Source: Vibrio tarriae (lineage in GTDB: Bacteria > Pseudomonadota > Gammaproteobacteria > Enterobacterales > Vibrionaceae). From it: a DNA stretch of 64,000 nucleotides. The translations under genes were made by a program, and so were the position numbers. The notes below the pieces were generated by a model, which was given only the letters and a program-made list of their open reading frames with translations, made no database searches and was not told the DNA's origin. Where the stretch lies: contig NZ_CP022353.1 in NCBI RefSeq assembly GCF_002216685.1, positions 2,356,001 to 2,420,000 on the forward strand, read 5' to 3'. This document shows, in pieces, positions 30,405 through 40,692 of the stretch; within the stretch, counting starts at the first letter, position 1; every line of letters starts with the position of its first letter.

Positions 30405-30891
30405 GGCGTTCAAAAATCACAAAATCCATCCCGTAGGCATTTTTTTCATCGGCAGGATAATGCTCACGAGAGCGCTCTAACCAATCACTCCCCCATTCGG
30501 GAAACTGAGTATCGCCATCCAGTTCTGCATGGATCTCGGTAATATACAGTTTATGGGCCATCGGCAAACAGGCCGCATACAAGCTACCACCACCGATGAT
30601 CATCACCTCGTCGACCTCACCCGCTTTCGCCAGCGCCGCCTCAATGGAAGTCACCACATCAACCCCCTCAATCTGCAAACTCGCATCACGGGAGATCACA
30701 ATATTGTGCCGCCCCGGTAAAGGACGCCCGATCGATTGGTAGGTTTTACGTCCCATCACCACAGGCTTACCTAATGTGCAGCGTTTGAACCACGCGAAAT
30801 CAGCCGGTAGATGCCAAGGCATCTGATTATCTTTACCAATAATGCGCTGGTCTGCCATCGCGGCAATCATACTGACCATCATCTTTCTCAT
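30385..30891 (-). CDS. folA: Dihydrofolate reductase
   Basis: Reduces dihydrofolate to tetrahydrofolate with NADPH; the target of trimethoprim. Up to 168 residues: MVSMIAAMADQRIIGKDNQMPWHLPADFAWFK (shown as the conserved start; M20 loop and catalytic Asp in the LPADFAWFK part), VVMGRKTYQSIGRPLPGR and VMIIGGGSLY are typical. Homology starts at the fifth codon (30879); the longer start at 30891 is only four residues upstream and the choice is uncertain. The last six residues (QYPLPT) and stop are encoded by an ERIC element. It lies three bases after yjjB, in the yjjP-yjjB-folA run. Confidence 0.95.
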   Translation of the reverse strand: MRKMMVSMIAAMADQRIIGKDNQMPWHLPADFAWFKRCTLGKPVVMGRKTYQSIGRPLPGRHNIVISRDASLQIEGVDVVTSIEAALAKAGEVDEVMIIGGGSLYAACLPMAHKLYITEIHAELDGDTQFPEWGSDWLERSREHYPADEKNAYGMDFVIFERQYPLPT

Positions 30892-30894
30892 ACC

Positions 30895-31368
30895 TTAAAT
30901 AATCGGTTTTCGGCGGTAGAATAACAGTCCAGGCACAGCAAGGCCAACCGCCAAACCCGCAATGATAAACATGGCTTTAAGGAAGTTTTCTAATAAAGCT
31001 TCCATCAGCTCAGGCGAAAAACCCACATGGTTAATTTCGACTAATGCGATCATGGCTTTAAATGCAAAAACACCAGGAACCATGGGGATAAGCGCTGCAA
31101 CCGTAAACACTTTAGGATGAGCCAGAAAACGACGAGACCAATAAACACCAACCATACCCACTAAAGTGGCGGCGAAAAAAGTCGCCCATTCAATCGGTAC
31201 GCCAAAGTGCATCATCAAATAACGCGAGCCATGTCCAAGCGCACCGCCTAACGCACAATATTTCAATGCGGGCACAGGCACATTGAAGACTAAAGCAAAC
31301 CCAACTGCCGGAATCGCGGCAAAAAACATGTCGTTGAGTAGTCCGAAAAACAAATCCCAGCTTAACAT
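30895..31368 (-). CDS. yjjB: Threonine/serine exporter family protein, YjjB-type subunit
   Basis: A 157-residue membrane protein of the ThrE_2 type with about four to five hydrophobic helices. ATG 31368 is chosen because it overlaps the yjjP stop by one base (TAATG) and gives the family length; upstream TTG or GTG codons are in frame but unnecessary. In E. coli YjjP and YjjB together form a succinate exporter active under anaerobic conditions; the ThrE family in general exports threonine and serine, so the substrate here is unsettled. Confidence 0.88.
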   Translation of the reverse strand: MLSWDLFFGLLNDMFFAAIPAVGFALVFNVPVPALKYCALGGALGHGSRYLMMHFGVPIEWATFFAATLVGMVGVYWSRRFLAHPKVFTVAALIPMVPGVFAFKAMIALVEINHVGFSPELMEALLENFLKAMFIIAGLAVGLAVPGLLFYRRKPII

Positions 31369-32129
31369 TACCACCCCCAAATTCCGGTGATGCTCATTGC
31401 CGCGACAATACCGAGCGCCGTGGCTAGAGTCAGCAAACTCGCCATCACAAAGCGTGCGATGCCCATATTGATGTAACCTTTGAGCATATCTGCGACCGCA
31501 TTAATTAATGGAAAGCCAGGCACCAGCATCAACACAGAAGAAGCCATCACGATCGTTGGTTTATTGCCGAGTTGATAAATCACGGCTTGGGCTGAAATCA
31601 CCGAAGTAACAAAAGCGGTTGCCGCGAAATTGATGAGTGGATTGAACTGACGATGGCCGATTTCTTGGCGAACGATCATCCCAACTGACGAGGCGATCAA
31701 GGTGATCAAGAACACCATCCAATCGCCCCCAGCCAAACGGCTAAATGCCGCGCAAGAGAGGCCAATCATGACCACAACTAGCCAACGATTGTAACGCTCT
31801 GGACTGATGTGATTGAGTTTTCGCTGCGCTAAGCTGTGATCGAGAATGCCTTTTTCCATCATGATGCAGATCCTTTGGATCTGCGTCACCACCCGCATAT
31901 TGATGCCGCGATCTGGGCTGCGTCGCGCAGTCGTAATGCAGTGCTCTTTATAGACGGTAGTCACCACGAGTGAGCTCGCCGAGAGAGAGACTTCGACTTC
32001 ACTCATCCCACTCGCTAAACCCATGCGGCGCATTATATCACCGACTAAAGTACTTTCTGCGCCATGCGCTAATAACATCTGCCCTGCCTGAGCAATCAAA
32101 CGAGAAACGGCTCTCTGTTTGGATTCCAT
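31368..32129 (-). CDS. yjjP: Threonine/serine exporter family protein, YjjP-type subunit
   Basis: A 253-residue ThrE-like protein: a soluble N-terminal half with the conserved [18 protein letters not shown] segment (near 17-34) and [11 protein letters not shown], then about five membrane helices. ATG 32129 follows AAAGGAATC; a longer frame upstream overlaps the obgE terminator region and is rejected. It partners with yjjB (see that entry) and probably starts the yjjP-yjjB-folA unit. Confidence 0.88.
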   Translation of the reverse strand: MESKQRAVSRLIAQAGQMLLAHGAESTLVGDIMRRMGLASGMSEVEVSLSASSLVVTTVYKEHCITTARRSPDRGINMRVVTQIQRICIMMEKGILDHSLAQRKLNHISPERYNRWLVVVMIGLSCAAFSRLAGGDWMVFLITLIASSVGMIVRQEIGHRQFNPLINFAATAFVTSVISAQAVIYQLGNKPTIVMASSVLMLVPGFPLINAVADMLKGYINMGIARFVMASLLTLATALGIVAAMSITGIWGW

Positions 32130-32210
32130 GATTCCTTTCCTAAAACCTAAATATGCAGAAGAGAGAGTAAGTGTGCCCGAAACAAACTTTAGGAAAGTTG
32201 ATTTAGACAC

Positions 32211-32235
32211 AAAAAAGCCGCAACTAAGTTGCGGC
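32211..32235 (-). terminator. Rho-independent terminator of obgE
   Basis: On the minus strand, GCCGCAAC-TTA-GTTGCGGC followed by six T, 16 bases after the obgE stop. Confidence 0.92.
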
Positions 32236-32250
32236 ATACCAGTGAGTTAA

Positions 32251-33457
<1,207 letters not shown>

Positions 33458-33524
33458 TCAGTTTAGTAAACCTGAGAACGTAGATCCCAGAAAACAATCG
33501 CCTGCTTGGATCAGGCTACATTCA

Positions 33525-33577
33525 GGTCTAGGGTCTAGGGTCTAGGGTCTAGGGTCTAGGGTCTAGGGTCTAGGGTC
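33525..33577. repeat. Heptamer tandem repeat (TCTAGGG x7), VNTR
   Basis: Seven perfect copies of TCTAGGG from 33527 to 33575, with partial units on both sides. The reverse-strand rotation is GACCCTA, the unit of the V. cholerae typing locus known as VC0437, which varies in copy number between isolates. It lies between rpmA and obgE, about 100 bases upstream of the obgE start, within the presumed operon. Confidence 0.97.
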
Positions 33578-33598
33578 GCGACTACACTTTCGATAAAT

Positions 33599-33627
33599 AA
33601 AAAACCCCACCAAACGGCAGGGCTTTT
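33599..33627 (-). terminator. Imperfect terminator after rpmA
   Basis: On the minus strand, AAGCCCTGCC-GTTT-GGTGGGGTTTTTT: an imperfect stem followed by T residues, 22 bases after the rpmA stop. It would reduce readthrough into the repeat and obgE. Confidence 0.65.
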
Positions 33628-33648
33628 AAATTCATCAAGAAACCGAGC

Positions 33649-33921
<273 letters not shown>

Positions 33922-33929
33922 CTAATAAC

Positions 33930-34241
33930 TTAAGCGTTGATACCAGTGATTTTCACTTCTGTGAACCACTGACGGTGACCTTGTTGCTTACGAGAGTGCT
34001 TACGACGACGGAACTTAACGATTTTTACTTTATCGCCACGACCGTGTTGTACCACTTCAGCAACTACTTTACCGCCCTCAACAAGAGGAGCACCTACTTT
34101 AATGTCTTCACCGTTAGCAACCAGCAGAACTTTATCAAATTCTACAGTTGCACCAGTTTCAACGTCTAATTTCTCTAAACGAAGAGTTTGACCTTCGCTT
34201 ACACGGTGTTGTTTACCACCAGATTGGAAAACAGCGTACAT
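33930..34241 (-). CDS. rplU: 50S ribosomal protein L21
   Basis: 103-residue L21, a 23S rRNA-binding protein. [20 protein letters not shown] and the C-terminal [19 protein letters not shown] (RNA-binding) followed by [10 protein letters not shown] are diagnostic. It starts the rplU-rpmA-obgE unit and is divergent from ispB across about 270 bases that should hold both promoters. Confidence 0.98.
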
Positions 34242-34511
34242 ATTTTACTCCGCTCTTTCCGCACAGCCTATGCTTATATTTTACGCGATAAGGGTGTGCG
34301 CTAAACTAATCATCAATAGGGCGCAGATTCTACGTGAATGATGTGCCTATGACAAGCCATATTTTGAAAAAAATGGCGAAAAGCTAATCGCCAAACAAAA
34401 GTGCCGCAATCATGCCTTTAAGCCATGTATTAATCAATGATTTTTAGTGTATTATGCAGCGATTCCAGAAGACTAAATGCCTTACACGCTCTTATTTCAG
34501 CCGGATTTACG

Positions 34512-35483
34512 ATGGATTTTAAAGCTATCCAAGCGCTTACTGCCAATGACATGGCAAAAGTGAACGAAACGATTCACGCTCAACTCAATTCTGACGTTTC
34601 CCTAATCAACCAACTGGGTTTCTATATCATCAGTGGTGGTGGGAAGCGTTTACGCCCATTGCTGGCAGTTTTATCCGCCAAAGCGCTCGGTTATCAAGGG
34701 TCACATCACACGACTGCTGCTGCGTTTATTGAATTCATTCATACGGCAACCCTGTTGCACGATGATGTGGTCGATGAATCAGACTTGCGCCGCGGTAAAG
34801 CGACCGCTAATGCCGCTTTTGGTAATGCCGCCAGCGTATTAGTCGGAGATTTTATCTACACTCGCTCGTTTCAGATGATGACAGAATTAGGATCAATGAA
34901 GATCCTGAAACTGATGAGTGATGCGGTAAACGTGATCGCTGAAGGTGAAGTACAGCAATTAATGAACTGTAACGATCCTGATACCACCGAAGCCAGCTAC
35001 ATGCAGGTTATTTACTCCAAAACTGCACGTCTGTTTGAAGCGGCAACCCAGATTGGCGCTATCCTGTGTGATGCTTCTCCTGAAGTCGAACTGGCGATGC
35101 AAAACTACGGTAAATACTTAGGCACCGCTTTCCAACTGATTGATGATGTGATGGATTACACTTCAGATGGTGATGAGATGGGTAAAAACGTCGGTGACGA
35201 TCTGGCAGAAGGCAAACCTACCCTACCACTGCTTTATGCGATGCAGCACGGGAATCCTGAGCAAGCCGCGATGATCCGTGAAGCCATCGAGAAAGCCAAT
35301 GGCATGTCGCGTCTTAATGAGATTCTCGCAGCGATGGAGCAAACCGGTTCTTTACAATACACCATTGAAAAGGCGCTGCATGAAGCGGATAAAGCCATCG
35401 CTGAACTAGCGGTTTTGCCAGAAAGCGAATACAAACAAGCCTTGATCACGCTCGCCCATATGGCGGTCAATCGCAGTAAATAG
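34512..35483 (+). CDS. ispB: Octaprenyl diphosphate synthase
   Basis: IspB extends farnesyl diphosphate to the octaprenyl side chain of ubiquinone and menaquinone. ATG 34512 (MDFKAIQALTANDMAKV) gives 323 residues, the family length. The two aspartate-rich motifs are LLHDDVVDESDLRRG (near 81-95) and LIDDVMDYTSDGDEMGKN (near 207-224). It is divergent from rplU, as in E. coli, and ends at a strong terminator. Confidence 0.97.
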   Translation: MDFKAIQALTANDMAKVNETIHAQLNSDVSLINQLGFYIISGGGKRLRPLLAVLSAKALGYQGSHHTTAAAFIEFIHTATLLHDDVVDESDLRRGKATANAAFGNAASVLVGDFIYTRSFQMMTELGSMKILKLMSDAVNVIAEGEVQQLMNCNDPDTTEASYMQVIYSKTARLFEAATQIGAILCDASPEVELAMQNYGKYLGTAFQLIDDVMDYTSDGDEMGKNVGDDLAEGKPTLPLLYAMQHGNPEQAAMIREAIEKANGMSRLNEILAAMEQTGSLQYTIEKALHEADKAIAELAVLPESEYKQALITLAHMAVNRSK

Positions 35484-35544
35484 TCTGCAAATTCGGTGAG
35501 ATGACCACAGCAACTCACTCGAGAATGGATTACGTTTTCTTACT

Positions 35545-35584
35545 AAAAAACCCCTCAGCTCTACGAGCTTGAGGGGTTTCTTTT
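35545..35584. terminator. Bidirectional terminator between ispB and the antiporter gene
   Basis: AAACCCCTCA-GCT-CTACG-AGC-TTGAGGGGTTT with A residues before and T residues after, usable from both converging genes. Confidence 0.88.
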
Positions 35585-35631
35585 ATCCGTCCCGTGCTTT
35601 AGACAATGTCGACAATGGCATCAACGCTATT

Positions 35632-37038
35632 TTACCAAGCGCCTTGCCAAAGCATGCCTGCCGCCCCAACGGCAAACAGCAGTAGGGTGCTGGCTCCGAC
35701 CATTTCTCGACCGCAGAATGCTTTTACACCTTGCTCACGCTTTGCTTTGAGATAGAAAGCGAAGCCCGGTACATACAACAGGGTTGAGAGCATCAAATAG
35801 TGCAAACCTGACGCATACAGCAACCATAAACCATAAGCCGTTGCGCCAAAGCCAATCAATAGCAATTTCCCTCGATCTCCTTGCTCCAGAGCAAGCTTAA
35901 GGGTAAAAGCGCCCACCAGAAAATACGGCACTAAAATCATCTCTGAGGCAAAGATCAATAAGCTATCGTAAGTGCTGGCAGTATAGCGCACCAAGATCAA
36001 GGAGACTTGGATACAGAGTGTGGTTAAGAACAAGGCATTAACTGGACTTCCCGCTTGATTCTGCTTGGCAAAATGGCGGGGAAACATCTTATCTTTAGCG
36101 GCAAGGAAAGGCGCTTCGGAAGCCAGTACCGTCCAACTCAAAAACGCACCGCAAACCGAGATCAAAAGCCCAACCGCAATAATGTACTTACCCCAAGGAC
36201 CAATAATCGCAGTCAACACTTGCGCCATAGAAGGACTCGGGTATTGCGCCAACTGATTGACTTGAATCACGCCCATCGACAACAGCGTGACTAAGACATA
36301 AATCGACAGAGCCGTGAGTAACCCAAGAATGGTCGCGCGACCAATGTCTTTACGCTGACGAGCTCGGCTTGATACCACCACCGCACCTTCAATCCCCACA
36401 AAGACCCAAACCGTGATCAACATAGTCGCTTTGACCTGACCGAGCAGATCAGCGCCTGAAATGTGATGGAGCCCTGCGAAATCCAAGCTAAATGTAGACC
36501 AGTTGAACGCCGCAATCGCACACACAATGAAAAGTAGCAAAGGCACCATTTTAGTCATAGTGGTGATGAGATTGATCAGCGCGGCGGTTTGCACCCCTCT
36601 TAATACTAAGCTGTGAACACCCCACAATAGTAGAGAAGCGCCACCAATTGACCACCAAGTATTACCAGAGCCAAAGATAATCTGATCAGGAGAATCAAAC
36701 AGCAGTCCTAAAGTACTGAACACAATCACCAGATAAGAGACGTTCGCGACCATGGCACTAAACCAGTAGCCCCACGCCGAGCAAAATCCAGCAAAATCAC
36801 CAAAACCTTCACGAGCAAAACCAAACACACCACTGTTCACATGAGGTTTATTGACGGCTAAATATTGAAAAGAGAGCGCAAGAAAGATCATACCGATCCC
36901 AGTGATCGACCAACCGATCATCACTGCCAGTGGACTGGCGACTGCCGCCATATTTTGTGGCAAGCTAAACACGCCCGCGCCAATCATGGAACCAATCACT
37001 AACGCAGTGAGAGAGCCTAGACCCAGTTTTTTATCCAT
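35632..37038 (-). CDS. APC-superfamily basic amino acid antiporter (arginine/ornithine type)
   Basis: A 468-residue inner-membrane transporter with about 12 helices. The N-terminus LGLGSLTALVIGSMIGAGVF and SLPQNMAAVASPLAV is characteristic of the basic amino acid/polyamine antiporter group, particularly ArcD-type arginine/ornithine exchangers. Substrate is inferred: arginine deiminase (46510-47733) lies about 9.5 kb away and argR about 1.7 kb away, which fits an arginine role but does not prove it. Lysine/cadaverine or agmatine exchange cannot be excluded. It appears monocistronic, and 37039-37305 upstream is AT-rich with no gene. Confidence 0.85.
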   Translation of the reverse strand: MDKKLGLGSLTALVIGSMIGAGVFSLPQNMAAVASPLAVMIGWSITGIGMIFLALSFQYLAVNKPHVNSGVFGFAREGFGDFAGFCSAWGYWFSAMVANVSYLVIVFSTLGLLFDSPDQIIFGSGNTWWSIGGASLLLWGVHSLVLRGVQTAALINLITTMTKMVPLLLFIVCAIAAFNWSTFSLDFAGLHHISGADLLGQVKATMLITVWVFVGIEGAVVVSSRARQRKDIGRATILGLLTALSIYVLVTLLSMGVIQVNQLAQYPSPSMAQVLTAIIGPWGKYIIAVGLLISVCGAFLSWTVLASEAPFLAAKDKMFPRHFAKQNQAGSPVNALFLTTLCIQVSLILVRYTASTYDSLLIFASEMILVPYFLVGAFTLKLALEQGDRGKLLLIGFGATAYGLWLLYASGLHYLMLSTLLYVPGFAFYLKAKREQGVKAFCGREMVGASTLLLFAVGAAGMLWQGAW

Positions 37039-37305
37039 TATTTTTTAATCACCAATAACAGAGGTAAAAAGCCATCTTCCCCTTCCAAACATCGGTCACA
37101 AACAAGAGAAAATCCGCCTGCAACAGCCGAAGGGCAACCATTCCACTCATAAGACATGAGTCGAAGCATACAAAAAACAGCGCATATTACACGAAAAGCA
37201 GTGGGATGAAATGATAATTAGATAAGTAACATAAGAATTCACTAGTGGAAAACCAATAGCTGGAATTTAAAACTGAAAAATCAAATAATTAATTTTAGAC
37301 CTCCC

Positions 37306-37434
37306 ATATCTCAAACTACTTGAAGTTGCAGGTAGGCGGCAAGTAAGTGAATCCCCATGAGCATAGGCAAACTATGTGATTGGGGTGAACGAACGTAGCC
37401 AACACCGCTGCAGCTTCAAGTAGGAAGGGGATAT
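37306..37434. repeat. ERIC-type imperfect palindrome (best conserved copy)
   Basis: About 129 bases: TATCTCAAACTACTTGAAGTTGCAGG, AAGTAAGTGAATCCCCATGAGC, TGATTGGGGTGAACGAACGTAGCC and CTGCAGCTTCAAGTAGGAAGGGGATAT. The inner AAGTAAGTGA and TGGGGTGA(A/G)CG segments match the well-known ERIC core. It lies in the gap between mdh and the antiporter gene. Confidence 0.88.
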
Positions 37435-37443
37435 CATTGAGAT

Positions 37444-37474
37444 AAAAAATACCGCTCTTCAAGAGCGGTATTTT
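37444..37474 (-). terminator. Rho-independent terminator of mdh
   Basis: On the minus strand, AAAATACCGCTCTT-GAAGAGCGGTATTTTTT, 23 bases after the mdh stop. Confidence 0.92.
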
Positions 37475-37497
37475 CCAATACTTAAATCGATTTTCGA

Positions 37498-38433
37498 TTA
37501 TTTTACAAACTCAACACCGATTTGAATGTCGCCTTTGAGCGTATCTAGCATGCCATCCAGCGCGGCTTGCTCATAAGCACTCAGTTTGCCGATATCCAGC
37601 AACTCTTCAACGCCATTTTTACCTAGCTTGATAGGTTGAGCAAAGAATGGAGCGTACTCACCCTCACCTTCTACATACGCGTACTCAACGACATCAGATT
37701 CGCCTTGCAATGCTTTAACCAGTGCAAGACCAAAACGACATGCCGCTTGGCCCATAGAAAGAGTCGCTGAACCGCCACCCGCCTTAGCTTCAACCACCTC
37801 GGTACCCGCGTTTTGGATACGTTTAGTCAAAGCGGCGACTTCTTCATCGGTAAAGCTTACGCCTTCTACTTGCGACAACAGAGGCAGAATGGTAACCCCT
37901 GAGTGACCACCAATCACAGGCACACGAACTTGGCCTGGATCTTTATCTTTCAGCGCGGCAACGAAGGTTTCAGAGCGGATCACATCCAGTGTGGTGACAC
38001 CAAATAGCTTACGCTTGTCATACACACCGGCTTTTTTCAGCACTTCGGCTGCGATAGGGACCGTTGTGTTCACTGGGTTAGTAATAATGCCAACACAGGC
38101 TTTCGGACACACCACAGCAATTTTTTCTGCCAATGCTTTGACAATGCCAGCGTTAACATTGAACAGATCCGCACGATCCATACCCGGCTTACGTGCAACA
38201 CCCGCAGAAACCAGCACCACATCCGCACCTTCCAGCGCAGGCGTTGGGTCTTCACCCGCATAGCCTTTGATGGTAACTGGTGTGGGGATATGACTCAGAT
38301 CCGCAGCGACACCCGGTGTGACAGGCGCGATATCATACAGCGCGAGATCAGAACCAGCAGGAAGACGGTTTTTGAGTAACAGAGCAAGGGCTTGACCAAT
38401 GCCGCCAGCGGCACCAATAACAGCGACTTTCAT
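37498..38433 (-). CDS. mdh: Malate dehydrogenase
   Basis: Interconverts malate and oxaloacetate with NAD in the TCA cycle. ATG 38433 follows AAGGAGATTTACG and gives 311 residues; the open frame extends upstream but is not conserved. Features: Rossmann motif [18 protein letters not shown] (3-20), the substrate loop and catalytic residues [14 protein letters not shown] and [18 protein letters not shown] (catalytic His), and the [16 protein letters not shown] signature. It is divergent from argR, a pairing conserved across gammaproteobacteria. Confidence 0.98.
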   Translation of the reverse strand: MKVAVIGAAGGIGQALALLLKNRLPAGSDLALYDIAPVTPGVAADLSHIPTPVTIKGYAGEDPTPALEGADVVLVSAGVARKPGMDRADLFNVNAGIVKALAEKIAVVCPKACVGIITNPVNTTVPIAAEVLKKAGVYDKRKLFGVTTLDVIRSETFVAALKDKDPGQVRVPVIGGHSGVTILPLLSQVEGVSFTDEEVAALTKRIQNAGTEVVEAKAGGGSATLSMGQAACRFGLALVKALQGESDVVEYAYVEGEGEYAPFFAQPIKLGKNGVEELLDIGKLSAYEQAALDGMLDTLKGDIQIGVEFVK

Positions 38434-38760
38434 CGTAAATCTCCTTGAGAGTAATCTCTTATATGTTTGTAGGGTGATTAGGTGTATCCGACCGTCAAAC
38501 GCTATAGTAATCACAATCTGATTACAATCAATTAACGTCAGCTTTGCGACTTTGCGCAATACTGCTGAGAAGGCGTTACAGCATCAAAGACGATTATCGG
38601 TTAATGTTCAATTGAGACAAAGAGTTATACAGCGATCTAACCTGATAACAAAAACATTTACAGTGACAGTGAAGACAATTTTAGCGAGTCGTTTGGTGTG
38701 TCATGCATAGGTATGCGAGAATATGCACAAATCGATCATTTAACCAAAGTAAGAAGAACC
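38434..38760. promoter_or_regulatory. mdh-argR divergent intergenic region
   Basis: 327 bases without a supported gene; it must hold the promoters of both flanking genes. A perfect inverted repeat TAATCA-CAATC-TGATTA (38508-38524) is visible on the mdh side and could be an operator. I find no convincing ArgR box (TNTGAATWWWWATTCANW) although argR is autoregulated in E. coli. Confidence 0.5.
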
Positions 38761-39231
38761 ATGCGTAACGTAGATAAACAAGACAACCTAGTCCGAGCCT
38801 TCAAAGCCTTACTAAAAGAAGAACGCTTTGGCTCACAAGGCGATATTGTTGAAGCGCTAAAAAATGAAGGCTTTGACAACATCAACCAATCCAAAGTATC
38901 GCGCATGCTGACCAAGTTTGGCGCGGTGCGTACCCGTAACGCTAAGATGGAGATGGTTTACTGCTTGCCTGCAGAATTAGGCGTACCGACAGCGAGTAGC
39001 TCACTGCGTGAATTAGTGCTGGATGTCGATTACAACAACGCGTTGGTGGTGATCCGCACAGGTCCGGGAGCGGCACAATTGATCGCTCGCTTGCTCGACT
39101 CTCTCGGTAAATCCGAAGGCATTCTAGGGGTAGTCGCTGGCGATGACACGATTTTTATCACCCCGACCTTGGATGTTCCAGTGAAAGAGCTGTTCCACTC
39201 TGTGTGCGAATTGTTTGAATACGCCGGTTAA
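38761..39231 (+). CDS. argR: Arginine repressor ArgR
   Basis: ArgR is a hexameric, arginine-dependent DNA-binding regulator of arginine synthesis and catabolism. ATG 38761 ([21 protein letters not shown]) gives 156 residues, as in E. coli. The winged-helix domain spans 1-75 ([26 protein letters not shown] in two parts: recognition helix NQSKVSRML), and the C-terminal domain has the arginine-binding GTIAGDDTIF-type loop, here [10 protein letters not shown]. It is a candidate regulator of arcA and the antiporter in this window. Confidence 0.97.
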   Translation: MRNVDKQDNLVRAFKALLKEERFGSQGDIVEALKNEGFDNINQSKVSRMLTKFGAVRTRNAKMEMVYCLPAELGVPTASSSLRELVLDVDYNNALVVIRTGPGAAQLIARLLDSLGKSEGILGVVAGDDTIFITPTLDVPVKELFHSVCELFEYAG

Positions 39232-39251
39232 CCACTTTCTCATTTAATGAT

Positions 39252-39281
39252 GTTTAGTCACGCCATAGTGCGTGACTAAAC
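39252..39281. terminator. Perfect inverted repeat after argR
   Basis: GTTTAGTCACG (39252-39262) and CGTGACTAAAC (39271-39281), 20 bases after the argR stop. There is no T run; it is probably the argR transcript end. The rest of the 39232-39553 gap is AT-rich, with one extended -10 like TGGTATGAT at 39436-39444, a possible promoter for the TRAP genes. Confidence 0.6.
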
Positions 39282-39553
39282 TCACATCTTAGAAACATCA
39301 TTACCCACCACTTAAACAGACTAAGCATTTGAAATTAAAAGAGTATACTTACAGGATACTCAACGCTTTGCTGTTTAATAAATGAGTCAATCACACTATA
39401 AATTTTAACAGTTGTGTAATTATCTGTTGTTTTTTTGGTATGATTCCGCTGCTTTATCGTTCTTTGCCGCGAATAAGCAACGTTTCTCAGGCAGGAAAGC
39501 TCGAAGCCGCGCTGACGCTTTGGGTTACATTACCAATGAAGGAAGGGAAATTC

Positions 39554-40522
39554 ATGTCATTACCTAAAATAATCAAAATGGGTGCTATCGCAGCCGCAGT
39601 TATCGGCTCTGGTGTCGCCAGCGCACAGGATTTCATTACTATCGGTACCGGTTCGGTTACTGGTGTTTATTACCCTACGGGCGGCGCTATCTGTAAATTA
39701 GTGAACAAGGATCGTAAAGAACACAACATTCGTTGTTCCGTTGAATCGACTGGCGGCTCTATTTACAACGTCAACACTATCCGTTCTGGCGAATTGGATT
39801 TCGGTATTGTGCAATCAGATTGGCAGTACCATGGTTACAACGGCACGAGCGAATTTGCAGAACAAGGCCCATACAAGAAACTGCGCGCCGTATTCTCAAT
39901 GCACACCGAGCCTTTCAATATCATCGCGCGTGCTGATTCAGGCATTGAAAACGTGAAAGACCTCGCGGGCAAGCGCGTGAACATTGGTAACCCAGGCTCA
40001 GGCGATCGCGCCACTATGCAAGTGGTGATGGATGCCTTCGGTTGGAATAACGACAGCTTTAAACTGGCGGCGGAGCTCAAAGGTTCAGAGCGCTCACAAG
40101 CGCTGTGTGACAACAAGATTGATGCCTTCATCTACATGGTTGGCCATCCAAATGGTGCCATCAAAGAAGCGACCACCTCTTGTGCTGCCAAACTGGTTCC
40201 CGCTACGGGCCCTGAGATCGAAAAGATCGTCGCCAACAACCCTTACTATGCTTACAGCGTTGTACCGGCTGGCATGTACAGCGGCACAGATCAAGAAGTG
40301 AAAAGCTTTGGTGTGGCAGCAACGTTAGTCACCACGGAAGATGTGTCTGAAGCGGTCGTCTACAACCTGACCAAAGCGGTATTTGAAAACTTCGATACCT
40401 TTACTCGCCTCCACCCAGCATTTGCTAACTTGAAAAAAGAAGACATGGTAACCGCAGGGAACTCTATCCCACTCCACCCAGGTGCAGTGAAATACTACAA
40501 AGAAGCGGGTTTGATTAAGTAA
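39554..40522 (+). CDS. TAXI-family TRAP transporter solute-binding protein
   Basis: A 322-residue periplasmic binding protein. ATG 39554 follows AAGGGAAA and starts a signal peptide (MSLPKIIKMGAIAAAVIGSG, cleavage near ASA|QDF). The mature protein begins FITIGTGSVTGVYYPTGGAICKLVN, split as FITIGTGSVTGVYYPTGG plus the rest, the hallmark of the TAXI (TRAP-associated extracytoplasmic immunogenic) family. GKRVNIGNPGSGDR is another family segment. The substrate is not evident; glutamate and other small carboxylates are known for relatives. The membrane component follows. Confidence 0.95.
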   Translation: MSLPKIIKMGAIAAAVIGSGVASAQDFITIGTGSVTGVYYPTGGAICKLVNKDRKEHNIRCSVESTGGSIYNVNTIRSGELDFGIVQSDWQYHGYNGTSEFAEQGPYKKLRAVFSMHTEPFNIIARADSGIENVKDLAGKRVNIGNPGSGDRATMQVVMDAFGWNNDSFKLAAELKGSERSQALCDNKIDAFIYMVGHPNGAIKEATTSCAAKLVPATGPEIEKIVANNPYYAYSVVPAGMYSGTDQEVKSFGVAATLVTTEDVSEAVVYNLTKAVFENFDTFTRLHPAFANLKKEDMVTAGNSIPLHPGAVKYYKEAGLIK

Positions 40523-40539
40523 CGCGTTTCAACTGAGAA

Positions 40540-40594
40540 GGGAGAGGAAATCCTCTCCCGTAAAAATAAAAAAAGAGGAGGCAAATGCCTCCTC
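40540..40594. terminator. Two successive hairpins between TRAP binding protein and permease
   Basis: GGGAGAGGA-AA-TCCTCTCCC (40540-40559) and GAGGAGGC-AAAT-GCCTCCTC (40575-40594). On the plus strand neither is followed by T; on the minus strand the second is followed by seven T. Probably they attenuate or stabilise the upstream message so that more binding protein than permease is made. Confidence 0.65.
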
Positions 40595-40692
40595 ATTAGT
40601 ATCACGTTCACGTTTGGTGATACTACTTTCAGGTACAACACTCTCAGTACCGATGACAAGTCTATGGAACATCAATAATAAGGATAAGGTAC

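Noticed and set aside
33525..33577. CRISPR-like array
   Set aside because: The repeats are contiguous 7-mers without spacers; it is a simple tandem repeat.
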